From the NCBI GenBank assembly GCA_018902385.1, contig JABSSW010000019.1, forward strand, positions 62,001-126,000: a DNA stretch of 64,000 bases, written 5' to 3'. Both the position numbers and the translations under genes were made by a program. Below are positions 11,201-27,063 of this stretch, piece by piece. The notes under the pieces were generated by a model. It made no database searches. It was not told where the DNA came from and worked only from the letters and a program-made list of their open reading frames with translations. The first letter of the stretch is position 1. Each line of letters opens with the position of its first letter. The stretch is from Physcia stellaris (Eukaryota > Ascomycota > Lecanoromycetes > Caliciales > Physciaceae).

Positions 11201-13069
11201 TCATCTCCCCATCCCAGCGCCCTTAACCCCCTTCGCCGCCATCGCGGCGGCCTTCTTCTCCTTCGCAGTCTTCCACCGCATGAAGTAGCAGCAGAAGGGG
11301 AAGAGAGCGCTGTTGATGGCGCACCAGGCAAGGAGGATGCCGAGGTTGAGGCCGATGCGGGAGTGCAGCCCGAAGAGGACTTGGCGGGAGGCTTCGACGA
11401 CTGTGGGAGATTAGAAGGAGGGGGTTGAGGAGTAGTATCACCACGTTGATCGACAGCAAGAAGCAAAATGGGGAACAGGGTTGTAAAGGATGTGGAGGGA
11501 GTGAACTCACTATTATGCAACGGCCAGGCATACCCCCAGTAATAGAACTTCGGCGTGATATCCAACGCATAGAAGCTCGTACTGACATTACTAATCACCC
11601 AGAAAATCAACCACATCGCCGTCCACGGCTGGCCGATGATCATCGCCACATTCTCGCACGCCATCCCCAACGCGCACATCCCGAAGAAGTTGATCATCCA
11701 GTACACCACGAACGTCGCCTGCCCGTACGCGTCCGGATTGTGCACGGGCAGATAGCCGGGCGAGGGCTGGTTGCTGAAAGGGATGCGGAAGGCGAGCGAG
11801 ACGAAGCTGTAGGCGAGCGACATGAAGAAATAGGCGCCCATGGTGGCGATCCAGCGGTAGAAGACAAATTGATTGAAGCGGAGCGGAGGGTGGCCGGCGG
11901 GGATAAGGAAGCGCATATGTGTGGGCATGTAGAAGGCGAAAGAGAAGAAGGAGATGATGATCAGGTAGATGAGTCCGATTGTGACGGCGGGGAGGGCGAC
12001 AGGCGGGTGGAAGGGACGGAGATTGTATTCTGAGTAGCCGATTGCGGGAGATAGGGCTTGAGGGGCGAGCTCGAGTTGGTTGCGGGTGATACTGCTGTTT
12101 GCGAGGACGCGCTGGGTCCATTGCGAGCCGAATCGCTCCGTGACGTCTTTACAGAGCAAATGTAACTCAGGCCAGATGTGCGTGTGGACTGTATCGTGGT
12201 CGCGGGCTTCGACGTAAAAGAACTGGAATGCGCCTGACGGGTCGTAGGATGAGTTTCCTGTCTCGATGGCTTGCTGGAGTAAAGCTGTGGCGTTTGGGTT
12301 GATGACTATCCCTGCCCAAGCCTTGTAATCATATACCTCCTGTCGGACATTCATGGGATCATTGCCGAAGTGTGAAGGTGGGAGAGTTTGATATCCCAGA
12401 TGCGGATCGGGAAAGGCTAGCCTGGCCTCTGTGTTCTTGACAATAAGTGGTCCAACTAGGGGCGTGACATCTGTGTAAGGAGCCATGCCGTCGAAATCTA
12501 CCACGAAGACTGTGAGGGAAGAAATGTTTTGATCGATATGAGACAATGCACCCCAATAAAGGGAGAGGACGGTGAGAATGAAGACGGAAAGAATTAGAGC
12601 TAACAGACTACTTAGCTCACGTTCACTGGATCAGGATGATATTCTAACTTATTTTGAGCCACCCTTTCAAGACTTCTTTCCTGGTTTTTGCTAACCTGTG
12701 ATCCCAAAAGCCTACGGGGACAATAGGTGGCGGAGGAAGTGCTTTGTCGCCCTTCTCATTGTCAAAGTCGGAGGGTTTTCCACTTTCGTCGTTGGCAGTA
12801 CGAGTAGAGTCGGTACTGTAGCGCCTCTCCACAGAATCGGAAGGTGTTCTTGAATTCTGAATGATATCTCGCATTGAAACCTCCAAGGTGATCTCGGATT
12901 GTCGCGAGCCATTATTATGGAAGTGAAAGGTCCCCGGTGGCTGAGGGGTCCAGTCTTCCCATGGTCTTTGTGGCGCATACAATACGCTGTCTGGCTGGGT
13001 GGGATGTCCAGCAATCACATGAGCGATCACACGTCGCCCTGACCGTCCGCGAGAAAGAGCTCTTGACAT
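11201..13069 (-). CDS. SNG1/DUF3533 family membrane protein
   Basis: Three exons (introns 12600-12648 and 11401-11510) give 569 residues. The N-terminal ~140 residues are cytoplasmic and polar. They are followed by one helix (LILSVFILTVLSLYWGAL), a large lumenal part with PYTDVTPLVGPLI and LPPSHFGND, and a C-terminal block of about five membrane segments (IYLIIISFFSFAFYMP to ILLAWCAINSALFPFCCYF). This is the arrangement of yeast Sng1, named for nitrosoguanidine resistance and linked to plasma membrane lipid asymmetry. The pyrimidine-rich leader directly before ATG 13069 supports this start. Frame and splice sites are intact. Confidence 0.85.
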
Positions 13070-14262
13070 AATTGAGGAGAAGGCTACGAAAGAGGAAACA
13101 GAAAGCAAAGCCAAGGAGAGAAGACGACGTCAAAAAGTTGAAGCTTTGGAAGAGGGGAAAGGAGAAAGATGCAGGAGAGATGGCGAGTGAGTGCATGGCT
13201 TGCCTTTCCATGATGATGATCCGAGGCTTCCGCCGTGAAAGTCTTGGTAGCCAGCTGGACATACTCGTAGTGGGTAGTAGAAGTTATGTCAATCGCCGAA
13301 GGAAGTTTGCGTCTGGGTGGTTGATAGATGAACCAATCAGCGTGGCCGGAAGAAAAGGTGCCGAAGTCCCGAAGCCTGCCGGTGAACGACGGGTGCAGCC
13401 AAGTGGCACCCAAATGTCAATTCCCCTGATCTCGAACCCAAACGTGAAAACTAAGATGGAAGTCATTGGACGTCGTCTCCGACTTAGATCGACTTTGCAC
13501 GATAAGATGCGCTTGCTGTCTGACAGCGTTTGCTGGCGTCGAAGTATACTTGCATCATGGCCGCTTCAACTGAGCATCAAGTCACTTTGCGACCAAGAAG
13601 AAAATTGGTGATGAAACGGAAGGAGACCAGGTATGGTCATGAAGTAGAAGCACTCAATGAATCTGAAGCTGAAAATTCTTACCTCTATCGCATCTTGGAA
13701 ACAAGCTTGCAAGCCGGACATTGATAGATGCAGGGCAGAGATCAAAATCCTCATAGGGTAAGTACTCTCGCAAGACATTGGGTACGGACTTACAACGCTG
13801 TGTAATGTCACATGTGTACCGCAGGTTGTCGCAAACGGTGATTGTGGGTAGTATTCCAGCATGGGTAATGGGGTTCTGGCTGGATACCAGGTAAAATCTG
13901 CCCATAGAAGGCGCCACCATGGCTGCGTGAGCATGCGAGAGAGTCCACAAAACCCTTCCATTCGATTTCCCGTTTGCATAGATTCGAGTGTGTACTCGTT
14001 TCTCAGATGCGCTAAGAGCTCGGTAGTGAATATCTTGTCGCTGACTGCAGGGTTGGCGTAGCTTGGACCTTGCCATACCCTCCATAAATGTTATTATTTG
14101 GAGGTATAATCGAGCACCTGCGCTGTAAGACGTGTCGGATCTCAACGCAGGACTCTATGGTCCATGCTGAGCAATATGGAGAGTGTGCTTACACCGAATC
14201 CCGCTGGGTACACCACAATCATGTTCCGGTTGCGGTGTGGCCATTTGATCGTCGCTGGATTA
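13070..14262. other. Intergenic between SNG1-family gene and LTR element
   Basis: The first ~100 bases are the pyrimidine-rich leader of the leftward gene. A leftward open frame at about 13654-14145 (163 codons) looks faintly coding (LPTITVCDNLRYTCDIT) but matches no family I know and has no clear start context. Confidence 0.3.
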
Positions 14263-14267
14263 TATAG

Positions 14268-14412
14268 TGTTGAAGTATAATGAGGATTCATGTCTTATTA
14301 TTGAGACTATGAAAGTGTAGATGTAGAATACATCGAATGAAAGTGAGAATTGCTCGCTAATATACAAAGATAATAAGCTAATCTCAATGAGCTCAGACTT
14401 GAATTCGCAACA
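14268..14412 (+). repeat. Left LTR of compact element
   Basis: 145 bases, TGTTGAAGTATAATGAGG... to ...GAATTCGCAACA. It aligns without gaps to the right copy at 15627. Confidence 0.88.
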
Positions 14413-14794
14413 CTCTTTTTCAAATCGAGTTCAATTGAGACGAATTGTTGTTTCTTTTATTGAATTTTCATTATATGCTTTCGCTGATCTCGTTAAACTT
14501 TTAAAAATTCTGTGAAAAAACTGAAAAGAATGTTCAGCATTTTCGACAAATGAAATGATAAATCGATTCGATCAATATATATAATAAATGACGTTTTTGC
14601 TATGTATGTTTTTCATTACATAACTTTTCTTTGTCAATGATTGTTGAAACGTTTTATCGCTCAATTTCAAAATAAATATTTTGCTTGTAATACTTAACTA
14701 TAAAATTTTGTATTGAAAAACTTTCTAAAACGAAACAGAACAAAAAAATATTCAACAATCATTGACAAAAATATTCGTGATATTGTATAAAATA

Positions 14795-15415
14795 ATGATA
14801 ACTTGATGATTTAATTTGCAACTTGATGACTGAATAATGTATAAATGATAATTTGATGACTTTGTAATTTGCAATTTAATGACTGAATAATGTATAAATG
14901 ATAACTTGATGACTTTGTAATTTGCAACTTGATGACTTTGTATAATGTATAAATGATAATTTGATGATTCTGTAATTTGCAATTTGATAATTTTGTATGT
15001 AATGATAATTTGATGATTTTGTAATTTGCAATTTAATGATTCGATAATGTATATAATCAATGATTTCGTAATGACTCTTAATCAACAATGATTTGATATA
15101 ACATCAATGATTTTGATATCAACAATGATTTTCAATCAACAATGACTTGATATAACATCAATGATTTTGATTTATCAGCAACGACTGTGTATGATCAGCA
15201 ATGATACAATCAACAATGATTTGATATAACATCAATGATTTTGATTTATCAGCAATGATTGCACATTTATTCATGAATCTGAGTATGTTTCATGAATTTG
15301 CTTGAATATGTTTCATGAATTTGAATATGTTTCATTGAATCTGAGTATGTTTCATTGAATCTGAGTATGTTTCATTGAGTTTGAGTATGTTTCATTGAGT
15401 TTGATATGTAAGATT
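14795..15415. repeat. Degenerate tandem repeats inside the LTR element
   Basis: There are three successive repeat types. About 14800-15060 repeats units built on TTTGCAATTTGATGAC and AATGTATAAATGATAA. About 15080-15265 repeats ATCAACAATGATTTGATATAAC. About 15265-15405 repeats a roughly 20-base unit TTTCATTGAATCTGAGTATG. All are AT-rich with no coding meaning. Confidence 0.75.
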
Positions 15416-15626
15416 TCAGTGACTTGTATGTTCAAAACTCATTATACAATGTTAATTACAATTGATAATAACGAAATGCGTTTGATGAGAAATTTTTGCT
15501 CAAAGTGACAAATTGCGATCGTGAAATCAATTGCGATCGTATGATTCGCACGTTTGTTGAATGTATGTAAAAACGATATAATGTTCATCGTGAGATTGCG
15601 ACGCGTATAGCGTCGAGCTCATAATT

Positions 15627-15771
15627 TGTTGAAGTATAATGAGAATTCATGTCTTATTATTGAGATTATGAAAATGTAGATGTAGAATACATCGAATGAA
15701 AATGGGAATTGCTCGCTAATATACAGAGGTAATAAGCTAGTCTCAATGGGCTCAGGCTTGGATTCGCAACA
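15627..15771 (+). repeat. Right LTR of compact element
   Basis: 145 bases, TGTTGAAGTATAATGAGA... to ...GGATTCGCAACA. Compared with the left copy, all differences seen are A/G or C/T. Confidence 0.88.
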
Positions 15772-15776
15772 TATAG

Positions 15777-17588
15777 ACCATCAGATGATGCCAACCCGTA
15801 AAGGACCGTCTATCCTTGAAACGATACTTTCCACAACAGTAAAATAGGGGGGATTCACCCATCTGACGCCCACTGGCTGCGTTATGGAAACATGATGTTC
15901 ATCCTCCCAATCTCAGCTGCTTGGTAGAGATCAGCTCCCTGTCGGGACGAGTCAATCACATCCCGTAGACTTACACAGTCTGAGAGATCCATGACTTTAA
16001 GTTTCTAGGAAGATATGCTTGACGTTCGAAGCAAGAATTGCTGACAAGGAAAACTGACGAGAGAACATTGAGTTCCAGGCTCGGGTAGGCGTGACATCAT
16101 CATAGCGGTGATCAAACTCCTTATTCCCAGATCCTATGGTTCTCTGTCGAACCGCTGTGCGTATTTCTGATGTGCATAACACCTGGGAGATCGGAGTACC
16201 AGTCTTGCTGCGATGGTCCGAGTGGCAACCATCCAGCGGAAGATGATGGTCAAAGTACTGATATGATGTTTCGGTCGAGGTAAGTTCAGACTCGAAAGTA
16301 TTTCCTTCAGTCCACATTTCGAAACGAGTACCTTGAAGTCTCCCCAATCTTGTCCAATCATGTCTGCTACCCAACTTCCCGATCAGTTCTGGGACCCGTT
16401 GCTCTCCAGATTCACGGCCCCACAATCCTCAAGACCACACTCCATTCCACCGTCCTATAGAATACAATCCCCAACCTCTCAAGCCCAGAACCCTACCCTC
16501 CTTTCAACCCTCCCCCTCCCTCCCCCCTCACAAAAGACCTCCGAGACCAAATACAAACCCTCATTCTCCAAAACCCCCCTCGAACCATCCGCGCCACTCC
16601 CATCCCCAAACCACCCCACAGACCCAGGACTAAACCTTCCAAACCGAGCTTTCCTCCCCCTGCGCCCACCTCCACGGTGATGCTCTGGAAGGGAAGCCGT
16701 TGAAGGGGAGGGGCCACCGTTCCCATTGCGCTGGTCTCTGGATCGTTGGGCTGGTTTTCATGCTGTCTGTCGAGGGCCGTGTTGATGGTGTTGTCGCACA
16801 GGTACTGGGATCCAGCGGGGCCGAGGAGTGTGAGGACGCTGGGGTCTGGTGGTGCGAGGGTGAGGGGAGGGAGGAGAGAATAGTTACACCAGGGGTACTG
16901 AGTCTTTATAAGTGGTACTTGGTGTACCCGGGATTGTCTAGATTGATGGGAAGTGTATATTGCAAGGCTCACCGTGATTCTCCTAGATGGCAGGTGAAAT
17001 GGCCTCGCTGGTTTATTCTTGGTTTACTAGTTATGAATCGTTTCGAGAATCGATCGATCGATGGTCGATGGTAGTCTCCGTGCTATGGCTCAACAGATAC
17101 ATGAAATGCCGGTTAATCGTGAGATCAGGATCTTTTCTAAATCGAAATAATTCTTCTAAAACAATATCGTAAAGTAGATTGTCGCTTTACGAAAAGATCT
17201 ATTTATAGCAAGAAGGAGTAGGACGCTGAGTGGGTAGACCAAACAGTATGATGCTTTGGTTAGATGAAGAAGATGAAAGTAAAAAGAAAATCTTGGAGAA
17301 AGATACTTAACTTTTTATGGGCTTTATACCAAAACCACAAGTACCCTTTCCCTTCGACCCAGAGAACACTTTTATAATTTCAAACACATAAATTCGCAAA
17401 TCTACCACCCAGACCATGTAGGAGAGGGTTTTCAAGTCAACAGTGCTCTGGTATCAACAGCAAGCAAGGTGATCCTCATCACCTTTCGTATCTCTCATGC
17501 TCGCCACAATCTCCTACTTCATCGACCCTTATGGTATACACTCATCCCGGTAATTACTTGCCCTTACGCAAAATCGCTAAGATCCATC
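15777..17588. other. Region without a recognisable gene
   Basis: About 16440-16680 is very C-rich on the + strand and creates long open frames by composition alone (Pro-rich on one strand, Gly-rich on the other). No domain is visible. The last ~250 bases are the 3' side of the leftward protein kinase C gene. Confidence 0.4.
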
Positions 17589-21433
<3,845 letters not shown>

Positions 21434-22455
21434 CTTGCCAGCCACAAGGCTCTCTGCCCGAGCCTGAAATGGGTTTGAGCCTCTCCTTGGATTACGGTAC
21501 GACTGCTTGTCGCACAGTAGCTCGTGAATAGTACGAAATGGATCCTGCTCAGCCTAATCTCATTTTATAGACCGTAAAAATATTGGAAAGCATAGTCGTG
21601 AGATAGAGTCCCTGCAGAGAAAAGGAGTGGCGCGCTAGATCAGTGTCCAGGTCTCGGGTCAGCGCATGCACTCTCCTTTTGGAGCGCACTGGGACATGGA
21701 TGATCTGCCAGTATAGCAAGTAATGTCTAAAGTTGGGTAAATAGCAGTATGGTACAATGGTTGAGACTTGGTTACAAGGCCGAGGTGGGGGAAGTCCAGT
21801 GGCTGATATTTCCACACGAGTTGGCACAGTCCGTACATCGGTTTCCACTCAAAACTTCACGATAGGGGCAAATAATCTATCTGCGTGTAAAATTGTAAGA
21901 TTCTTGTATGAAATGCTACGTATAGATCACTCGATAAGAGTTTTGATGAGCAACACCTGCTCTCAAAAAGTAATCACATCTATTGGACTTTCACAACTCT
22001 TCCCTCTATCGTCAATGCTCCAAAAAGTGACGCCATCAATACAGATACAAGCAGTATTGCCAACAAGGACTTCTTGGGCGTGTAATAGCTCCCTCTCCTG
22101 GAAGCAATCACAGGTCCGAGACATCTCGTATTAATACACAGAGAACGGTCGATGAGTGCTGCGCCGAAGGGATAATTGACTCCCGGAAACTCGTATAACT
22201 GTATTTTCGACCGCCATATCGTCTGTCATTATAAGCAAGCCAATCTTGAGGCGGTGGTATCCCAAACGCTGGGAAGCCCTTGTTTTGTCCAACCTCCACG
22301 GTGTAAGTATGTCGTTCGCCGGGACCAAAAACTAAGTTCCCGTTGCAATAGGCGCAAATTGACTCTTGCATCCGTACAAAAAGGCTCACGTAGTGGGCCA
22401 TTTAACCCGGGATAGCGGTTGAAATGTTCTTCTGAAGCATCATAGCTCGAACCCT
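21434..22455. other. Leader of protein kinase C and intergenic
   Basis: It holds the upstream region of the leftward kinase gene and the 3' side of the hemerythrin gene. A leftward frame at 22108-22401 (97 codons; CAYCNGNLVFGPGERHTY) is open but has no family signature. Confidence 0.4.
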
Positions 22456-23178
22456 TCACATCGGCATGTTCTTCATTTCTTGAACCGACCAGTATTTCCT
22501 CATGTTCTGAGCACCCAATTGCTCCACCTCATCTGACAGATGCGCCCAGAGTACATCGCCAAAAGTGTCCATGAGATCCTTCAATTCACTCAACCTCAAT
22601 TCGCGTTGGCCCCTCGAACAAGCTTCAAGATAAGTCTGGAAGTTATCTAACCCTGCATGTATCTGCTTATGCTGAGTGAGCAACTCCAGTTCTTTCTTGA
22701 AAGCCGGCATTTTCGTGGCTAGAACAGGGAAGATATGTGCTTCTTCAATACCATGATGCATGTCGAGTTGGTGACAGAATTGTAAGCCCGTGTAGAGGAA
22801 CTGGCGGATGGACATCCCGGTCGGTCGACGACCTTTCTCGCAGGCATCGTACAAGAGGGTCCAGGAAGTCCTAAAATGGTTATGCTTTACGAGCCGTCAG
22901 CATTTGCCCGCAGACACGGAGGAGAAGCAGCTTACGAAACACTCCATGTGCTCGGCCATGCTGTTGTAAATTTTGAAGTCAGCAGCCGATAGCGATGGGG
23001 AGTCAATGTTATGAAGAGAGGTCTCTAGTGATGGGAGGTCAATGTTACGAAGGGGGGCCTCTAATGATGGGGAGGCCATGATAGAAATGCGAGTCAATCG
23101 ACTCCTAAGATTGAGATAAGGAGAAGGATTTCTAGGACGCTTCAGTTGCAAGAACACTGGGAGTGAACGGGGGAGCAT
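22456..23178 (-). CDS. Hemerythrin HHE-domain protein
   Basis: Two exons (intron 22885-22935) give 223 residues if translation starts at 23178. An internal Met (MASPSLEAP, residue 34) is an alternative start; the preceding basic segment could then be a mitochondrial presequence or leader. The cation-binding core is plain: HMECFHNHFRTSWTLLYD, then HQLDMHHGIEEAHIFPVLA and LTQHKQIHAGLDNF. These give the H...HxxxE...H pattern of a four-helix bundle with a non-haem di-iron site. Related fungal proteins are cytosolic and of uncertain role; oxygen or iron sensing is suggested for the family. N-terminal near-repeats (LRNIDLPSLETSLHNIDSPS) are unusual. Confidence 0.85.
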
Positions 23179-24250
23179 AAGACTTATGGCTCAGTGACAT
23201 GGTCACCAAGCTCTGAATGAGATTCTGCTATGGTTGCACCAGAGATTATTAGCAAGCATTTGAAAGACTTGACAAAGCGGTAAGAGGGGTGTCCGTGGCT
23301 TGTTGGCGACCTCCGGCAGCTGCAACGGCAAAGTCTATCCCGGCTTCGGGTTTCGCCGTTCCGTGAACTTGGCAATATCTCTTGGCATTTCCATGGCACT
23401 CGGAACTTTACTTGTAGCCTTGACCAGCGAGTCACCAACGACGTTGCGATGAGCGTCAACAAGTCTGTAGAATGGTGAAAGTTGCGCATCCTGTATTTTC
23501 CTCCACTTACAACATTGAAGAGACCATGCCAAATCCTTGAAACGAAGCAGCTTGAATTCATGGATGAAGGCCTTGGACCTCTAAGACTTAATTCTCGCCA
23601 TTTCAGTTCCATCCCAAGATGGGAAACCGTCAATAGGGCGTCCTGAGAGCTTTGGACCGACTTTACAAAGGCTCAAAATCTTAAATGACTCATATATCTC
23701 ACAAACAATACCTCGTCTGTCAAGCTCTGACCTATCTAGTCAAGAAACGGATCGCATCCTCGGTAACGAGATCTTCAGGATGTTGATGGTGGACTGCGGC
23801 CAGTCACAAAATTGAATGGTGAGCAAAGAGAAATTCCAAGGACCATTACAAATAGAGGTATATTTGTCCTGAACCAAGTAAGCATCGAGAGAAAATGGAG
23901 GGGGAGACGCAATCATGGTAACCCGCTTTGAAACAACTGATAATTGTGTGTGAGGTTAGGTTTATGGCACCGTTCTCGTTTTATCAGCCGAACACCACGT
24001 ATTGACCCGCGTTTCAGTGTTCTATCCTGTTGGGGCGAGTGGTTTGTGGCGAAACGCTCAATCTCAAAGACGAAATAGTGAGCCTATCGTCCTTAATTCT
24101 CCTCCATCTTGATCCCTCCTGCGATTGTAAAACCCGTCCTACCATCCAAGAAGTTCACCTTGTTGACATTTCGTCGATACTACCTAGCCTTGTTGCTTCC
24201 GTGTTTCCTTCCCAAGGTCCTTCTCGTACCATATAGTCACTATTTCTCTT
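23179..24250. other. Region without a recognisable gene
   Basis: Open frames here (for example 23184-23633 leftward) show no domain. Composition is ordinary, with T-rich tracts after 24030. Confidence 0.4.
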
Positions 24251-25697
24251 CTACTTATCCGCCTTGGAAATCGATGTCGATTCATCAGCGACTACTCGTG
24301 GAGCTTTAATAATGTCGAGGAGTGACATTGATTGATTGGTGGCCGCCGTACGAAATTCCGCAGCGCTTGTCGGGGTAGCTTCCGACTGTGCTCCAAAGAC
24401 GATATCAAGCACATCTTGTAGTTTCGTTGCCATCTGCTTTCGAAAACCTTGCTTTGCCAGTGCGACAGCTTCGGCGATCGCCTTTTGTCGGTCACCTTTG
24501 CCGAATTGGAATTTGTCCAAGTCATGATTGGAGAATCGGTCTCCTTCTTTAGCTTTTTGTTGGCTTGGAGGGTTTCGTCCCGCTGGCTGCTCGCATTACA
24601 CGACTCTTCGTAATATTTCCTCTTTTCCACCATCAAACTCGCATTCGTCCGCTCAAGGGCGTTGACGCGTTCATTCTTCTCAGCTTCATATTTGGCCAGG
24701 CTTTCTTGCAATGATGTCTGCAACTCAGCAAAAGTGAACTCACTGGGGAAAGAAACGAATGCAGTAGTCTTAGCCGACTTGAAAGTTTGTGCTGCCGCCT
24801 CTATTCGGCCCTCCTGGCTCTGTGAAGTGGACTTAGACTCAGTCCGATTGCCCGATGCAGTCTGCGCCACTTTCGAGGCGTCTTTTTGCTCTCTCTCGAG
24901 TCCTAAGCCGACGTTCAGGGCCAGCGGTATTAGATGCAGTATCACCGGGATCGTTGCTCTTCAAGTCGACGGCCATGTCAGTGAAGTAGTTCCCATTCAA
25001 GGTACTTTCTTTGTCTAAACAGGACTTAAGCGCTCCCACCAATGCATTTATTATCAGAGAGTACCACGACTCGAGAGAATCTCCCATGCGTATATCTATT
25101 GAAGTCCCATCATTCGTAGACTGAACAGCATCTTTATTACTTGTAGAGTGCGACCAGACCACCAACTGTCTGAGGCTGTTCAACAACTGGTAAACGGTAA
25201 ACGTTTCGTAACGTCGAAATCCCAATATTTTGCCATCTTGCGCCCCTCTGGCTAGGAAGTTGCTCATCATATGTCTATGCAAAGGATTGTCGCTTCTGGT
25301 GAATTCTTCGAGCACACTGCTATGTGAAAGCATTTTATCTCGCTGAACTTTTGCACATTTTAGAAGCGCGATCAGGACTTCCTCAATGTCAGCGTAGGAA
25401 TTCATCCAGGAGATTTTGGTTTCATTCTCCAATTCACGACAACGCGCATCTGCAGGTCCAGGGCAGTGAGTAGTCCATGAAGTTACAATTGCATCCACTT
25501 TAACGCCAAGATCCTGCAGCCTGCAGAAGACGTCCCTGATAGCTGGATCTTATTCACGAAAATTGAGTCTTAGCCAACGGCTCTCAAAGGTGACGAGTGG
25601 GAGGAACCACACCGTTGTGCTTGGAGACCGCAGAGCTAGCAATCTCGTAATCCTTGAGGCTTTTCTCGAGGATTGACAGCTGGGTTGTCGAAGCCAT
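24251..25697 (-). CDS. Unrecognised coiled-coil protein
   Basis: Four exons (introns 25549-25594, 24903-24945, 24553-24599) join into one open frame of 436 residues starting MASTTQLSILEKSLKDYEIA. The first ~250 residues look helical and globular (EEVLIALLKCAKVQRDKMLS; YQLLNSLRQLVVWS). Residues about 250-350 form a charged coiled coil (LQESLAKYEAEKNERVNALE). The C-terminal part is Ala/Lys-rich (DRQKAIAEAVALAKQGFRK). Without splicing the region appears frame-broken, but all three introns have GT-AG ends and preserve phase. The AAG acceptor of the last one is weak. The family is unknown to me. There is no secretion signal or membrane segment. Confidence 0.6.
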
Positions 25698-27063
25698 TAC
25701 AGATTAAGATTCTGGGGCGAGAGAATTGGTATACGTCGCCTCTTGGTCTCTTCGACGGAGTCAAAAGTGGTTATGCGATGATACTGTACTTGCAAAGTGA
25801 GAACCTGGATGGAAATGAGGTAAGCATGGCTTTCGTCCTCGGCGCGGTGACGCGGAAAACACGTGAGCAGAAGTCCCTTTCCATGTCTACTTCTCGGTGA
25901 TTGAAGGCATATCATTCGCAAATAAAGCAGTCGAGCTAGAGAGAAAATATCATTGTCGTGGGTTGGCTCACCTAAAGATACGTAACTGCACTTCTCGACA
26001 TCTAAGTCTGCTCTAGGAACAGGTCGTTTCTCTTTTGCCGATGTCATTCCGAACCCCTTCAATATGTAAAACAAGCTTATATTTTGCTCGCACAGGCTCT
26101 GCCTGCAATTCGGAATTGGCTAAGTGCGCAGTCTTTATCCTTTCCTTATCACAAGTAACTTTTCATTACACTTCTTGAATGTCCTTCAAGGCTGGGAAGT
26201 CTCAGACTGGCGTTTTAGGGAGGTTAGGACAAGGGACAAACCCCTCCTACATGCGTGGATGCCATGATCAAATGAGGTATCAGGATTCATTGACCATGCA
26301 TTTCACACCTGTGCAGGAGCTCTGAAATAGACTCTTGGTGTCGCGCTGACCATGTCCTTCTAACACTCCTTGAAATCTGTCAGTTGTGACGTTGCCTGCA
26401 TCGATACGCATAATCCAAAAAATTCAAATATTTGCCATTGTAATGTTCAGGTGGTTGACTCATAGAATCGTCGACAGTTTCATACACCGAGAACTGAGCC
26501 AGAAGGTACCATAACGTGGAAGGTCTGCTTGTGGGTGCCGCTATTTTATTCTTCCATCAATCTACTCGGAATCCAGACAGAAAAGAGACAGGCTGACAGC
26601 GTCATTAACTCTACAGCATTATAAATTTTGCTGGTCCACGATCGTATTGGATTGTATCTTCGACTTAGTCATGGACAATGGGAAAGAAGCAGGCCTTTTC
26701 AGATCAAACAGTCGAAGGAAGCACGCGACCTGGACAGTGTCTGATCGTGGGTCAGGGCCGCTCTGTGCTTCGACGGGGCATCCTCTAGTTTAGTGTGGTC
26801 ATGACCCACATTTAGGGTCAGGCATTTCGAGTTTCAAGTTTTCCCGTTACGGAAGATAGAGACAATAATTATTTGCTTCGGTGTTAGAAACAAACATATT
26901 CCAAAGCCGAGCTATTATTGTTCCCGCAAGTGTCCGATTTTCTGTACCGAGTGCGCCTCTCGCGTGTAGTATGAAGCGCTTGTAACCCTAAACATCAAAC
27001 TACCTAACTAAGGTCTCGCGTGAGGGCCAAGGTGGCCGAGTAGCTCACCAGGAGCAAATATTG
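25698..27063. other. Region without a recognisable gene
   Basis: It holds upstream sequence of two divergent genes (coiled-coil protein leftward, ALG3 rightward). A leftward open frame at 25697-26074 ends exactly where the coiled-coil gene begins and is probably fortuitous. No other signal was found. Confidence 0.4.

Larger units (their letters stand above)
14268..15771. mobile_element. Compact non-coding LTR element (TRIM-like), RIP-affected
   Basis: A 1504-base AT-rich unit is bounded by two 145-base direct repeats that start TGTTG and end CAACA, the classic LTR termini. TATAG lies directly outside both ends (14263-14267 and 15772-15776), a perfect 5-base target duplication. The interior of about 1.2 kb has no gag or pol frame and consists of degenerate tandem repeats. 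The two LTRs differ at about eleven sites by eye, all transitions, as expected after RIP. A terminal-repeat retrotransposon in miniature is the best fit. I could not identify a primer-binding site or polypurine tract. Confidence 0.85.

Noticed and set aside
14268-15771. A CRISPR-like array or centromeric satellite
   Set aside because: The repeats are degenerate and AT-rich inside a unit with LTRs and a target duplication; fungal genomes do not carry CRISPR arrays.
16333-16972. Long open frames on both strands
   Set aside because: They arise from a C-rich tract (Pro on one strand, Gly on the other) and show no domain or start context.
24251-25000. First read as a pseudogene with two frameshifts
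   Set aside because: Three short phase-consistent introns restore a single 436-codon frame.
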